This document shows, in pieces, positions 9,343 through 21,134 of a stretch of 64,000 nt of DNA. A program made the translations under genes and the position numbers. This DNA is from Spirodela intermedia (taxonomy: Eukaryota > Streptophyta > Magnoliopsida > Alismatales > Araceae), in the NCBI GenBank assembly GCA_902729315.2, contig LR746264.1:4038378-4102377 (forward strand). The letters are read 5' to 3'. The stretch's first letter is position 1, and each line of letters opens with the position of its first letter. The notes under the pieces are model-generated. The model worked only from the letters and a program-made list of their open reading frames with translations. It did not search any database and was not told the DNA's origin.

Positions 9343-12135
9343 TGATATCAAAGTCTTAGGGTTTCTCTTAATAATCTTGTCTTGTCTTAATTTTTTCTTA
9401 ATAATGTTGTGTGTAAGTTGTGTAAATTAAGTAAATATCATCGTGATTCATACTTGAGTCGAGACGGAATTCTATCCATAACACTCTTTGACCTCATTCA
9501 TTGTGATATTTGAAGGCCCTCTTGTACTCCATCTATCTCAGGTCATCATTACTACATTGTCTTTGTTGATGACTACACTCGAATGAGTTAAATCTATCTT
9601 TTGTACGATTGTACCTAAGTTCATATCACAATTGTTCACTTCATTATCGAGATCATCATTTAGTATTCTACTACAATCAAGATTCTTTGTACTAATAATA
9701 CTTTAAAATTAGTCCAAAATTCACTTCACACATTTTGTATTAATTGTGGTATTCTTTATCAAACACATGTCCATACACATCTCAATAAAATAGTATCGCC
9801 AACTACTTGACATTACTTGCATACTACTTATTGAGATAATATTCCTCATTATCTGTAGTTTGAAACTCTCTTGATAATCACATATCTCTAGAATTGGCTT
9901 CCTTCCACTCTACTTGGTAAAGTCATTCCACTTCATTGTCTTTCACTTGATTCTTCTCTTTTTTCTTTACCTCTTTGTGTCTTTAGATATATTACTTTTG
10001 TTTAAAACCACTCTCCTTCTCTTTTTAAATTGGTCCCTCGTACTCTCAAAAGAATCTTTATTGATTACTCACACACACAAAAATATTATCAAGTCTATTT
10101 TCCTAATACTCGTCGCTATGTGACATTAGGTGACATTAGTTTTTATAAGGAGTCTCCCTTCTTTTCTCCAACATTAACTCCTCAATCTGCTACATCTTCA
10201 CCACCTAATTTTCTTCTTGTGGTGATCATTGTAGATCCTTCTCCTACTCTTCATATTTGTCCAATTTCTTCTTCGTTAGCTCCTCCTTTGACACTTTCAA
10301 CTTCATCACCATCCGATTCCTCTACTCTTGAATTAAATTCTTCTTCACCTTTTACTGATGAGCCTCCTCTAGTCATCTCTTCTCACACTTGGGTGGATGA
10401 ACTTCATCTTCCTATTGCTCTCCACAAAGGTACATGTGTATGCACCAGACACCTCATTTCTCACTTTATTTCTTACGACTATCTTTCTTTTTCCTTTTGT
10501 ACTTTTGCTCTTTCTATGGCCTCCAAATTAATTCTATGATTGTATGTTGAGGCTACACATGTACCTGAATGAAAGATAACTATGGACTTAGAGGTGGATG
10601 GTTTGGTGTCTTGGAGAACTTAGACACTTGTATCTTGTCCATACGATGTCAACATCATCACATGCAAGTGGGTTTTCACACTCAAGTATAATCTAGATAG
10701 ATCTATTACACATCACAAGGCTTGCTTGGTTGCTCGTGAATTCACGTAAGCTTATAGCATTGACTACACTGAAATATTCTCTCTAGTGATTTGACTCAAC
10801 TCTATTCGAGTGATATTCTCTCTGATGGTAAATTAGACATGATCTTTTCATCAATTAGATATTTTTAATAACTTTCTCTATAGTAACATTGAGGAACAAG
10901 TGTTTATAGAGCAACCTCTTAGATACGTTGCTCATAAGGAGTCATCGAAGGTGTGCCTTTTGCAACGCATCATTTATAGACTTAAGCAAAGTCTACATCG
11001 CTGGTTCGCCAAGTTTAGTGGTCTTCTAGTATAATTCAAATTTTCACCATGCCTTGTGGATTCCATAGTACTTACAAAGACTACTGAAGCCAACATTATC
11101 ATCTTAACTATTTATGTGGATAATATTCTTGTGACAAAAAGTGATGAAGTAGTCATTCAAGCTACCAAATCATACTTACAACAATACTTCAGCATACGAG
11201 ATCTGAGGGTTCCATGATACTTCCTTGAGATTAAGTTTGTCTATCAAGATAGTAAACTTTTGATACACTTCAGGAGACTAGGCTATTTGAGTGCAAGTTA
11301 GAATCATCACTTATGGAAGGACATCTGCACTTTTGAAATACATCATCTCTGCTCTTAGAGGATGCTAATTGATATAGACAATTGCTAGAGAAGATGATCT
11401 ACCTCACCGTCACTCATCTTGACATTGTGTACATAGTTAATGTACTTAACCATTTCATGTAGAAACGTTGACAAATTTATTAGGATGGAGCTTTACGGGT
11501 TCTAATATACATCAAAAGAGCTCCGAGGAGAGGGCTTATCTATCGAAGATATAAGCATCTTCAGATTGAAGCCTACTCAAATATATAATATGCTGATGAC
11601 AAAAGAGATCACAAGTCCACCACTGGTTATTGCATATATGTGGGTGACAACTTTGTCACGTGACGTTCTAGGAAGTTGAAAGTGGTATCTTGCTCTAGTA
11701 TTGAGTCCGAGTATTGCACTATGCCTGAGACAGCACGAGATGGTGTGACTAAGTTCATTACTTGAAGAATTTGGCATCTCATCTCTTACGCCAATGTCTA
11801 TGTACTGTGATAATCAGGTTGCCATCTTCATTACTAGGAATCTTACATTTCATGAGTAGATGAAACACATCAAGATTGGTTGTCATTACATTTTGAATAA
11901 AGTAATGTCTGGTGTTATCTCTACTCCGCACATTGTCTCATCTCATCAACTCGCAGATGTCTTCACTAAGAGTCTTGCATGGATCTCTTACGACATGATG
12001 TGCACCTAGTTAGGCATGTTTGACTTGTATGCTCCAACTTGAGAGAGAGTGTTAGAATAAGTCCATTGGGCTCACCAAGCCTATTTTGAACTTATTCAAA
12101 ATGCTATATCCCCTTTTACTCTCGTGTGAATTTAT
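9151..12135 (+). mobile_element. Decayed Ty1/copia retrotransposon with LTR, PBS, IN, RT, RNase H and PPT traces
   Basis: The 5' LTR is about 9151-9342, starting TATTAGAATAGCCCATTGGG and ending CA. A primer-binding site resembling the initiator-Met tRNA complement follows at 9343-9355 (TGATATCAAAGTC). Translated fragments then appear in copia order: integrase core (YYIVFVDDYTR-like, about 9530-9590); reverse transcriptase beginning KWVFTLKYN and LVAREFT near 10660-10750, with IYVDNILVT near 11110; and RNase H with SSIESEY near 11700. A purine tract ends at 12049 and a 3' LTR fragment starting TGTTAGAATAAGTCCATTGGG begins at 12050. Many stops and frameshifts break the frames, so the element is dead. 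The 3' LTR is cut short after roughly 85 bp, where NLR-derived sequence begins. Confidence 0.8.
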
Positions 12136-12144
12136 GCACTATAA

Positions 12145-12470
12145 GACATTCAATCATCAATAAGTGTTCCAAACTTGAATCCATATCTTCAGAAGAGCTA
12201 CCACCATCACTAAAAGTTATTCAAATAAATAAATGATGGTTTCCAAAATATTTTAAGTATTAAAAATTGTCATCTACTCTCACATGTAGAATGCCTACCA
12301 TCAATACTAAAATTCTTTGAGATCCACTCATCTTAGGAGTTAGTCTTCAGTCCTTTGTATAACCTTAGAATTGTGGAATGCTTGTGTCAGAAACTGTGTA
12401 TTGGAGTTCTTAGAAATCTTACAGCTACTATAAGCATTGAAAGTGATGGAGATCAATTGTCTACTCTCAC
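12145..12470 (+). pseudogene. Decayed LRR fragment of the upstream NLR family
   Basis: The sequence aligns by eye to about 3415-3770 of the NLR gene. Matches include ccatatcttc-g/a-gaaga near 12181 (NLR 3459), ttttaagtattaaaaattg against atttaagcattcagaattg, tctcacatgtagaa against tctcgcacgtggaa, atcaatactaaaattc against atcaatactgagattc, and gatccactc. The frame is broken by stops (for example ATAAATAAATGA near 12227) and small indels. It is a pseudogene piece carrying only the LRRs that precede the 46-residue array. It sits directly behind the copia 3' LTR, so a second NLR copy probably existed here and was broken up. Confidence 0.8.
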
Positions 12471-12479
12471 ATTTTTCAT

Positions 12480-13890
12480 CGTTGTCTTGACTAGAATTCT
12501 CAGAGGCCAATCCTAAAAAAGGGCTTGTGGCCGAGGTTATCTATTGGAATGAAATCGTTGATACCTAGAGTACATTAGTTTGTCATCACTCACTCAAAGG
12601 GTTTTTGGACATAAATGTTGAATCTAAAAGATCTAGTGTTGAGATAGATAGAGAATGATAAAACATAATGAGAATAGATTAAAATCATACTTGAATTTAT
12701 GAAGTCACAAGTACAAGAATGACATTTTAGATTAACACAAGAGAGTCATCTAATGACTTACTCTAAAGAGATAGGATGTTCTAAGAGTAACTCACGATGT
12801 GTGACCCAAGAACCATGATCCCTTATTTATAGATGAGTTAGTTAACCTCTTGATGTCTTTTCTCAATTTAGTCTATCATAAAAGCAAAATAAGACTTGGT
12901 CTCTGCTGATTGATCAAAAATTATTGTTATTAAGATCATCAATCTTACATTTATAAACTGATTTTCAGAGGTTATATTTCTTAGAAACTTAGTGGAAAAC
13001 CAGATCGAACTCAATAATACTTTGTTAATTCCAGCAGTGATGCTCACTATATGATTCGTCAAGGAGGACTAATTCAGCCAATGCTGATTTCTATCACCCA
13101 ATAATTTTTGCGAATCACCAAAAGCACATATTTCTATCACCCAACAATCTTTCAACGAATTGATAGAATCAATTCTCTAAATTGGAAAGAAGTGTAGGGA
13201 TCACAAAAATAGAAATTATATTAAACTGAAATCATAATTTTCATACAGCGTGGGAAGTAAAATGAGAATAGAAATAAACTTCTAACTACTCCCTCTTAGT
13301 TTGACATCCATGGGGAGAAATGATGTCACACACAGGTGGAGATCTTGATGGACCTTGATCTGTTGCGCCAGGCAAAGGTGGTGTTCATGACTTGGTTGCT
13401 CCAGGGCTTCCCGTGCAAAGACTTTGAGTGACTTTCAACTCGAATCTATCAGCGTTGTCACTCGCTAGTGAGAAGGGGGAAGAGATGAAGGAGGTTTGTC
13501 GAGGTTGTAGACGGCACCAAAAAAGAAGGATGAGATGACCAGCTCGAGACAAGAACTGAACCTAGGGTTGAGAGGGGAGAGAAATCGAAAAGTCCCCCCA
13601 AATGTCACACCCTCCTTTGCTTAATACATTAATTTATTTCTACTTTCCACATTTGCCCCTATAACCATAGATATTAAGAACCAAGCATATATGCATTAAA
13701 GAAAGAATTATGAAATTAAATTCATACAAGATTTGTAAAGATAAAAATAAAGGGCAACCATTGGTCACCTAACATTATATTGCATATAAGTATTAATGTA
13801 TTTGTGTCATTTTCGAGCATACTTTACGCTCTATTATTGAATTTGATCTACTTGTGGTGATAATAATCTAGCAAGTTATCACAGCCTCCC
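12480..13890 (-). mobile_element. Possible LTR fragment on the minus strand
   Basis: No gene is visible. Read on the minus strand, a purine-rich AAGTGGGAGGC stretch precedes TGTGATAACTTGC near 13887, like a polypurine tract and LTR start; a TATA-like CTATAAATA lies near 12835; and GGTATCAACG near 12575 resembles a tRNA-Met primer-binding site. These would fit an LTR of about 1.3 kb. No second LTR or pol domain is visible, so this is only a suggestion. Confidence 0.3.
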
Positions 13891-14287
13891 ACTTAATCAT
13901 TGTTAGTCCCTTAGCAATTTGGTAGGAATCAAAAGTGAAATAGTTCACCCCTCTCCAATTTTTCATCTTTCAAATATCCTCAATTGTTGATAATCTAATA
14001 TGCATCAAATCTACAAGGTGAGAATCAAAAGAGTTTTGAGATCTATATTTGGATTCTTTCATCATGCACATACTTTCCACTTCTCTTTTCTTGCTTAATC
14101 TCTAATCCATCAATTTGTGTAACCTCTTTCATTTTTTGATCTGGATCTTGTTTGATGTTTTCTTTCACCACCACTATGTAGTGTAGTATTTGGTTCAGTG
14201 ATTTATTTATTTTTCACGATATCATATAGCAGACAAATATCCCTATATTTATTCTCTTTTTTTTTGTTTTAAACATATAAGAGCGTT

Positions 14288-14662
14288 ATTTGTCCAAGCC
14301 TCACATGTGGAAGCCCCACAGGACAAATGGGAAACCCCTTTTTAAACACGTTTTTCTCCTTTCATGGTTTTTATTATATATGTGAGAGATTTTTGCTCAA
14401 GTCGCACATGTGGAAGCCCCATAGGGCAAATGGGAAATCCCTTCTCTCACATTGGTTTCTCCTTTTATTCATTATTGTGAGAGATGTTTGCCCAAATTGC
14501 ACATGTGGAAGCCCCATGGGACAAATGGGAAATCCCCTCTCTAATGTTTTTTTCTGTTTTTTTTTTTGTTGTTGTGAGAGACATTTGCCCAAGTCACACA
14601 TGTGGAAGCCCCATGGGACAAATGGAAGCCCCAGGGGGCAAATAGGAAATCCCCTATATAAG
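14288..14662 (+). repeat. Four diverged tandem repeats of about 97 bp ending at a TATA-like box
   Basis: The core CACATGTGGAAGCCCCA followed by GGACAAATGGGAAA recurs at about 14302, 14406, 14500 and 14597. Each is followed by CCCCT/CCCTT and a T-rich stretch ending in GTGAGAGA. The last copy contains a partial internal duplication of 'ggaagccccaggg' and runs into CCCTATATAAGATA at about 14653-14666, a good TATA-box candidate. Repeated upstream modules next to a TATA box are typical of retroelement LTR (U3) regions, so this may be part of the adjoining gypsy element's end. No coding frame explains it. Confidence 0.75.
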
Positions 14663-14669
14663 ATATGAC

Positions 14670-15290
14670 TATAAAATGGTTTAATTTGCATTAATCATCA
14701 AACTATCACTTTACCTCCTACTGACATATATGATGTGTTGTAAAGAAAAACACTTCCACATTCACTTTCACATCCAATATTAGAGTTCACATCCTTTAGG
14801 ATTTTGAGATGCAATATTTGTTCCATTAACTTTTCTGTGCAATTAGAAGGTTTCCTCCTATTTCTCATCAAAGACTTTTTAATTCATCTCACCCTCCTCC
14901 CTCAACATGCATCCTTATCAATAATTTCAGCTGATATATATATGTTCTTTCACAATTGCCACTGCAACATTCTACTATTTTCCTCATCCCCTCTCAACTC
15001 AACTCATTGTCTTCAATGACAATATATTGTATGGATGATATTCAAAGTTAAACAAATAAAACTTCATAAGACGTGCATGGGCATAAAGAATTGCAACCAC
15101 TAAACCAAATTGGCATAACTCACCTACATGCTTTCAAAAGATGATTATTGTTGTGTCATAATTGGTTCAAGATGTAAACGAAAAGACTTATTTGCAGAAA
15201 TTAAGTGCACTAAAAGAAAACTACTAATTTCAACTTGAAAAATTCATAGCAATCAAAATTTATACTTTTAAGGTTGCCTCCCTAGCACCA
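14670..15290. other. AT-rich sequence, no gene seen
   Basis: Only short random frames are present. Its position beside the gypsy pol relic makes it likely to be the 3' non-coding part of that element, but I could not recognise an LTR pair. Confidence 0.4.
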
Positions 15291-18200
15291 CTGAGTTTTA
15301 TGTCGTCAGCCAGACAGTCCTATTGATCAAGTGGTGGCTAGTAGGTCAATCTTGTCCCCTACCCCCCTTTCATCATGTTCTAAGTGAGCTTTAATTCGAT
15401 GTCCATTTACCTTAAAACAACGATCAGATTTTGGGTCTCTAATTGTGGAGACTTCATATGTATTTAGGTCTTCTAAAATGTATGGTCCATCCCATTGGCT
15501 CCTTAATTTTCTAGAGAAAAGTTTAAGTTTTGAATTATATAACCATACCTATTGATTGAGTGAGAATTATCTTCTAGTGATGTGTTTGTCATGAAATTCT
15601 TTAGTCTTGGCCTTGTAGATCTTGGCACTTTCATATGCTTCATTGCGCAGTTCATTTAACTCCTGCAAATCTAAAAAATACTTCTTGTCAACTTTGAACA
15701 GATCCATATTTAATTGTTTGATTGCATAGTAGGCTCTATGCTCCATTTCTACAAGTAAATGACAGGCTTTACCATAGAATAACTTAAAAGATGAAGCACC
15801 CAATAGAGTTTTATATGCCATGCGATAAGCCCACAATACATCACCTAGCTGGGTTGACCAGTCCTTGCTAAGTGAGACAACTTTCTACATAATCAATTTA
15901 ATTTCACGATTAGCTAATTCAGTTTGTCCATTTGACTTGGGGTGATATGTCATAGTCACTCTATGCTAAACATCATACTTCTGCAAGAGATTTCAAAATG
16001 AACATTAGTTAAATGCGAGCCACCATCACTAATTATTGCTCGAGGGCATCCGAATTTAACAAGAATGTGATTGCGGACAATCTTTGTAACCACTTTATGG
16101 TCATTGGTCTGAGTGGGGATAGCCTCTACCCACCTGGATACATAATCTACCATAAGCAATATATATTCAAAACAAGATGATGAAGGAAAGGGGCTCATAA
16201 AATCGATGCCCCATACATCAAATATTTCAACTTCTAAAATGAATTGTAAAAGCATAGAATTTTTCTTCTTTATATTGATCGTGGCTTGACATTTGGTACA
16301 ATATTTACTAAAAATATGTGAGTCTTTAAATAAAGATGGCCAATAAAACCCACTGTGTAATACCTTTGCCATTATTTTTCTGCTTGCAAAATGACTCCCG
16401 TAAGGTAAAGAATGACAAAATAAGACTTTACCTTACTCCTCCTCTAGAACACAATGTCTTAAAATTTGGTCTTCCCCTAAATAAAATAAATCAAGATCAT
16501 CTCAAAAAAAATATTTTACTCGAGAGAAGAATCGATCTTGTTCTTCTTTTCTCCATCCTACAAGTATTTTTCTAGTAGCCAAATAATTGACCATATTTAC
16601 ATACCACGGCAAGTTTCTTACTTGCTGAATTGATAAAAGTTGTTCATCTGAAAATTCATCCTACAACATAGATCTATCAAGTTGCACAATTTGAGATAAA
16701 TGATCAGCGACCACATTTTCAGAGCCCTTTTATCCTTAATCTCTAGCTCAAATTCTTGTAATAACAAAATCTATCGTAATAGTCTAAGTTTAGCCTCTTT
16801 TTTAGTTAATAAGTATCACAATGCTGCATGGTTAGAATAAACTATTACTTTTGATCCTATGATGTATGACCTGAATTTTTCTAATGCAAACACCACAGCT
16901 AACAACTCTTTCTCCATAGTGGTGTAATTGAGCTGCGCATTAGTTATGGTTCTACTAGCATAATAAATCACCACAAGTTTATTGTGTGTTCACTATCGTA
17001 AGACTATGCCAATAGTAGAATTGGATGCATCACACATGATCTCAAACGGTCTAGACCAATCCAGTGTTTGGATAACTAATGCTTCCATTAGTGTTGTTTT
17101 AAGAGTTGAAAATGATTCAATGCAAGATTCATCAAAATCAAATGGAATGTCCTTAGCCAGCAATGTTGTCAATAGTCTAGCAATCATAGAAAAATCTTTA
17201 ATGAACCGTCCATAAAATCCAGCATGCCGAAGGAACACACAAATTTTTTTAACTGATTGTGGTGGAGGCAACTTGACAATAGCATCAATCTTTACTCTAT
17301 CCACCTCAACCCCCCTCTCACTTACAATGTGACCTAAGACTACACCCTCTTTGACCATAAAATAAAAGACTTTTCTCCCAACTTAATACCAGACTATTTT
17401 CCTCACATTATTTTAGTACCCTAGTCAAATTATTCAAGTAATGTTCAAATGACAATCTGAAAATGGTAAATCATTCATAAAAATTTCAACAAAATCACCA
17501 ATCATATCATAAAAGATGGGCATCATGTAACGCTAGAATGTAGCAGGTGCATTACATAAACCCAAAGGCATTCTCTTGAATGCATATGTTCCAAAGAGAC
17601 AAGTAAATACAGGTTTTTCTTGATCTTTTGGATAAATGGCTATTTGATTATAGCTTGAGTACTCATCTAGAAATAAAAAATATTGATGTATTGTTAATAT
17701 TTCTAAGATTAGGTCTAAAAATGGGAGAGGGGAGTGGCCTTTCTTCGTCACTGAGTTAAGTTTTTAGTAGTCAATGCAAACCCTCTAGCTTGTGGTTAAT
17801 CTCATTGGTAATTCTTCACCTTTCTCAATCTTAGTGACTATCCAACCTAATTTATTTGGAACTACATGTGTTGGACTCACCCATGGGCTATCAAAAATTG
17901 GATAAACTATTCCTACGTCAATCCACTTTATAATCTCTTTTTTGACTACCTCTCTCATTTTTGCGTTCAATCTTCTTTGCATTTCTTTAGTAAGTTTTAC
18001 ATTTTCCTCTAAATGAATTTGATGCATGCAAATATAAGAATTTACCCCTTTTAAATCTGCTATTGTCTAGCCAATTGCTCCTTTGTGTTTTTTTAAAACC
18101 TCCATAATCTTACCTTCTTGCTTTGTAATCAGACCTGCTGAAATAATAACAAGTAATGTTTGGTTTGGCCCAAGAAATGCATATTTCATCGAATTAGGTA

Positions 18201-18700
18201 AAGGTTTTAACTCTAATTTAGGAGGGTGTTCTAATGATGGCTACATCAAATCTATTTGGAGCTATGACTGATGTATGTGTAGGCTACTTCAAGCCCCACT
18301 ATATGTTCTTCCTTCTGCTGCACCCAATTTATCTCTTCTACACATGTCTCTATGCTATCAACTTCCTCAAATTCATCCCTTTCCCCCATCAGGAATTTTG
18401 TACTCTGAAATACATTAAGTCCAATATGTTTATCTTCAGGTTTAATATTGATAATTTTATTCTCACAATCTATATTTGCATTAGTTGTGGCTAGGAAAGG
18501 CCTACCTAGTATAATTGGTGCGTGGCATAAATCATCTCTAATCAGCATATCTAAAATCAAAAAATCTATAGGAAAACAACAACCCTTTACATTAATGATT
18601 ACATCCTCTAGCAGTCCCTATGGTGTTTTCACTGACCTGTCACTCACACCTAGAGATATTCTCAACATCATTTGAGGGGATTATTATTTCTATTAGAAAT
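15290..18700 (-). mobile_element. Decayed Ty3/gypsy pol (Athila/Tat-like), PR-RT-RH-IN
   Basis: On the minus strand the domains run in gypsy order. Protease fragment: IILGRPFLATTNANID near 18450-18520. Reverse transcriptase: RRLNAKMREVVKKEIIKW, SPWVSPTHVVP, PLPFLDLILE, FLFLDEYSSYNQIAI, GTYAFKRMPLGLCNAPATF, 17530-18030. RT thumb and RNase H: GHIVSERGVEVDRVKI, FLRHAGFYGRFIKDFS, FEIMCDASN, near 17000-17360. Integrase: VWGIDFMSPFP, VDYVSRWVEAI, RAIISDGGSH, YGKACHLLVEMEHRAYYAIK, 15567-16372. A C-terminal tail resembling 'FKVNGHRIKAHLEHDER' lies near 15370-15420. The 'ACHL-VE-EH-AY-AIK' block and the protease motif fit the Athila/Tat group as I know it. Frames are interrupted repeatedly, so it is non-functional. 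No flanking LTRs or gag were recognised. Confidence 0.85.
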
Positions 18701-19838
18701 TATACATATATCAATGGATCAATAAATCATTAAGTAATATCACATTTTATGTCCAATATCATTTTAAAAAACAAAAAATCTCTTAATGTTCAAATTAGGA
18801 AATAATAATGTATAACCCACCTGTGCATGATTGATAATCATAACATTAATCTTTCAAAAATAATCACTCACATAAAATGCCTACATGAATGTATAATACA
18901 TCGTAATCTAATTTTAGTTCGTTTTCTTAGTGTTGGAAAGATTATTGTGGATTGGAGATCCACATATTCTTAAAAACTTGAATAAGCACTATGGTCCTTC
19001 AATTTTCCATTAATGAAGATAAAGGCACCATCTAATGATGCTTGGGGAATTGAATCTGCATAATCCCATAACTTTGATCATCACCATCGTCACTTTATTT
19101 TCCATGAGCCAAGACAAAATTATCATTAACCCTTTATCTTTACAACCATCTAACTCCATTGAAGATAGGTTGGAGGATCTAGTTCGTACATGTATGCCTT
19201 ACTTCTTTTGGGCATCAAAGTATTGAAGAAAGTTGAATAGGCAAGAAATATTGCCTTTAATAGATATTATCTCTCAAAATCAGCAAAGCTAGTATAATGA
19301 GCTTTGTAACTGCACAAGGAAAGCTTGCAGCGAACTAGAGCTGAGAAAAGGGAGATTTATAACGAATACATTGTAAATAATTTATGTAAAAACAATGCCT
19401 TCTACATTTCTTATGAAATATGATTGATATCAATAGTACCTACTTTGCAAAAAGAAAAAACCACACATACCAAATGTGACAACTTTTTTTAAAATTTCAA
19501 CGTATTTTAATGTTAATTGAGCAAACAAAATAACAATACTATGTACTACCCATCTTTTTATATTGCTAAAAATTGTAACAGAAAAAAAGAGGGTTTTGAG
19601 TAATGTGAACACCATCTTTTTATAGCCAATCAAGAACCAAATAAATTACTCAATATGGTTCCTATCTCATGCAGTCACCCACACTGCATCTAATAAATGC
19701 TCTTTATTGAATTAGTAGCGACAATTAATATAACATGAAATCAGTAGAACATGTAATTACTTGAGAGTTTTATATTCAATTTGAATTATGTAAATAATGT
19801 GTTACTATTGAGTTCTGCCAGAATAAAAAAAATAGCAG
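18700..19838. other. AT-rich sequence, no gene seen
   Basis: No recognisable coding sequence, RNA or repeat. It may include the degraded gag or 5' LTR side of the gypsy relic, since pol reads toward lower coordinates, but no motif supports that. Confidence 0.4.
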
Positions 19839-20723
19839 TCAGGGGTGGATTACTTTTTCCTCTAGGTTCACCCAATTTGAGTGGCCACCAGCAAGCTCCA
19901 TGTTAAATGAGATGTCATCTTCATCACCAGCATGCTTTGATCCACGCAAACCCATCAAGTCCAGTTGGCAGTCCACCCAGCCTTATCGAAGAGATCAACG
20001 ACAAAAACATGTGAAATTCAAGGACAAATAATTCTGTGTATTGAACTTGTCAATATTTTTTTTTTCATGATAATCAAGTCTAAATGAGATCAGTATGGTT
20101 ATGGCACACACAATGGTAAACTAGGAAAATAATTCCAAACAGGAGATATAAACCATATAGATGGTTATCTCATACACAAATCTCACTTGATTCGGAATAA
20201 TGTGAGACTGAAGTTGAAGTATATGAGATTTTAATTGCATGAAGAGCCTTTCAAAGTGTACATATCATTTTCAGGCATATTCTGTGATGAAAGAATCATA
20301 GCTGACAAAAAAGGAACAAAACGAGAAACTAAAATAGAGAAAACTCACTCAAAAAAGTAATCTTGAAAACCAGAAGAATCGGATCGTATGGTGTACCGCC
20401 CATCTGCATAATCCTCCGATTTCCTCGATTTGAGTTTATTCTGGGAGAAACAGCTTGCTCTCCCATCTCTTTCTTCCCCCTCTCTTCGCCGCCCAGATCA
20501 AGCCCATCCTCCTACGTCTTTCCCAGGCAGACGTCCGTCAATACTGGAACTCAGTTTCCAGGTATCTGCTCAAAAATCCGTCCATGAATGGCTGTTCAGG
20601 CTTCGTCCTCCATGGAGATCGGCTTCTTCAACGGCGAGATCCGGTCAGCGGCCGTCGAAAAATGCAAGACGACGTACCTCGGGAGGATCCCCTCCAGCCG
20701 TCTCGAGCCATCTGAAATACCAT
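19839..20723 (-). CDS. Candidate two-exon small-protein gene (62 aa), unknown function
   Basis: Exon 1 is 20723-20678, reading MVFQMARDGWRGSSR and one base, followed by an excellent donor (G|GTACGT). Exon 2 is 19981-19839, after an AG acceptor at 19983-19982; it begins with two bases that complete a Gly codon, then WVDCQLDLMGLRGSKHAGDE and continues to a TGA. The phases match exactly (46 bp = 15 codons + 1; 143 bp = 2 + 47 codons). The product would be 62 residues, or 58 from the second ATG at 20711, acidic in the middle, with no signal peptide or membrane segment. I do not recognise the family. Extra exons inside the intron are possible. The 5' end faces the mTERF gene, so the two would share the GC-rich region between them. 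Chance cannot be excluded without transcript data. Confidence 0.35.
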
Positions 20724-21134
20724 AGCTCTAAGATCTGGGCCTCTGAGAGACCCTAGATCTGGAGGATGGAGCGGCCATCGGAGGTGGCCGGCGGCGACGG
20801 CTGAGAAAGCGGTAGAAGAAGGAAGCCCTCCTGGAGGCATCTTCTGTGCGCAGACGTTTTCATCGAACATCTGTTCTATAAAAGGAACCGGTAATTTATC
20901 CATCCCTTCTATAAAAGGAAACGGGCCGGGCCGATTCCACCCGAGTGAACCCTAGGAGAAAAGCCCGTGAAGTTATTGCACTCTATTAGTTAAAGGTTAG
21001 TGATATTGGAGTAAAACCGTTGGCGTTTTGAATCTGTCGGTGAAGAATCCCCCGCGCGAAAAACCCTAAACGTCTCGTCTGCTTAGTCTCCGTTGTGAGT
21101 GACTAGTTGTGTTGCCTTGTATCTGTTTGCGAAA
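20724..21134. promoter_or_regulatory. GC-rich divergent promoter/leader region with a telo-box
   Basis: This GC-rich block lies between the candidate small gene (-) and the mTERF gene (+). A telo-box, AAAACCCTAAACG, at about 21060-21072 lies some 65 bp before the mTERF ATG. Telo-boxes are common in 5' regions of plant genes for translation and organelle gene expression, which fits an mTERF. The element also occurs next to the NAC-alpha start codon elsewhere in this window. Confidence 0.5.

Noticed and set aside
10030-10539. 169-codon plus-strand frame rich in S, P and T
   Set aside because: It lies between the integrase and reverse transcriptase of the copia relic and is the surviving linker part of its broken polyprotein, not a separate gene.
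14374-14691. Minus and plus frames of about 105-113 codons with repeated motifs
   Set aside because: They are translations of the 97-bp tandem repeat; the period is not a multiple that conserves a protein motif and no family is recognisable.
20610-20723. Plus-strand frame MEIGFFNGEIRSAAVEKCKT in the divergent promoter
   Set aside because: Short, with no splice partner found, and opposite the better-supported exon 1 on the minus strand.
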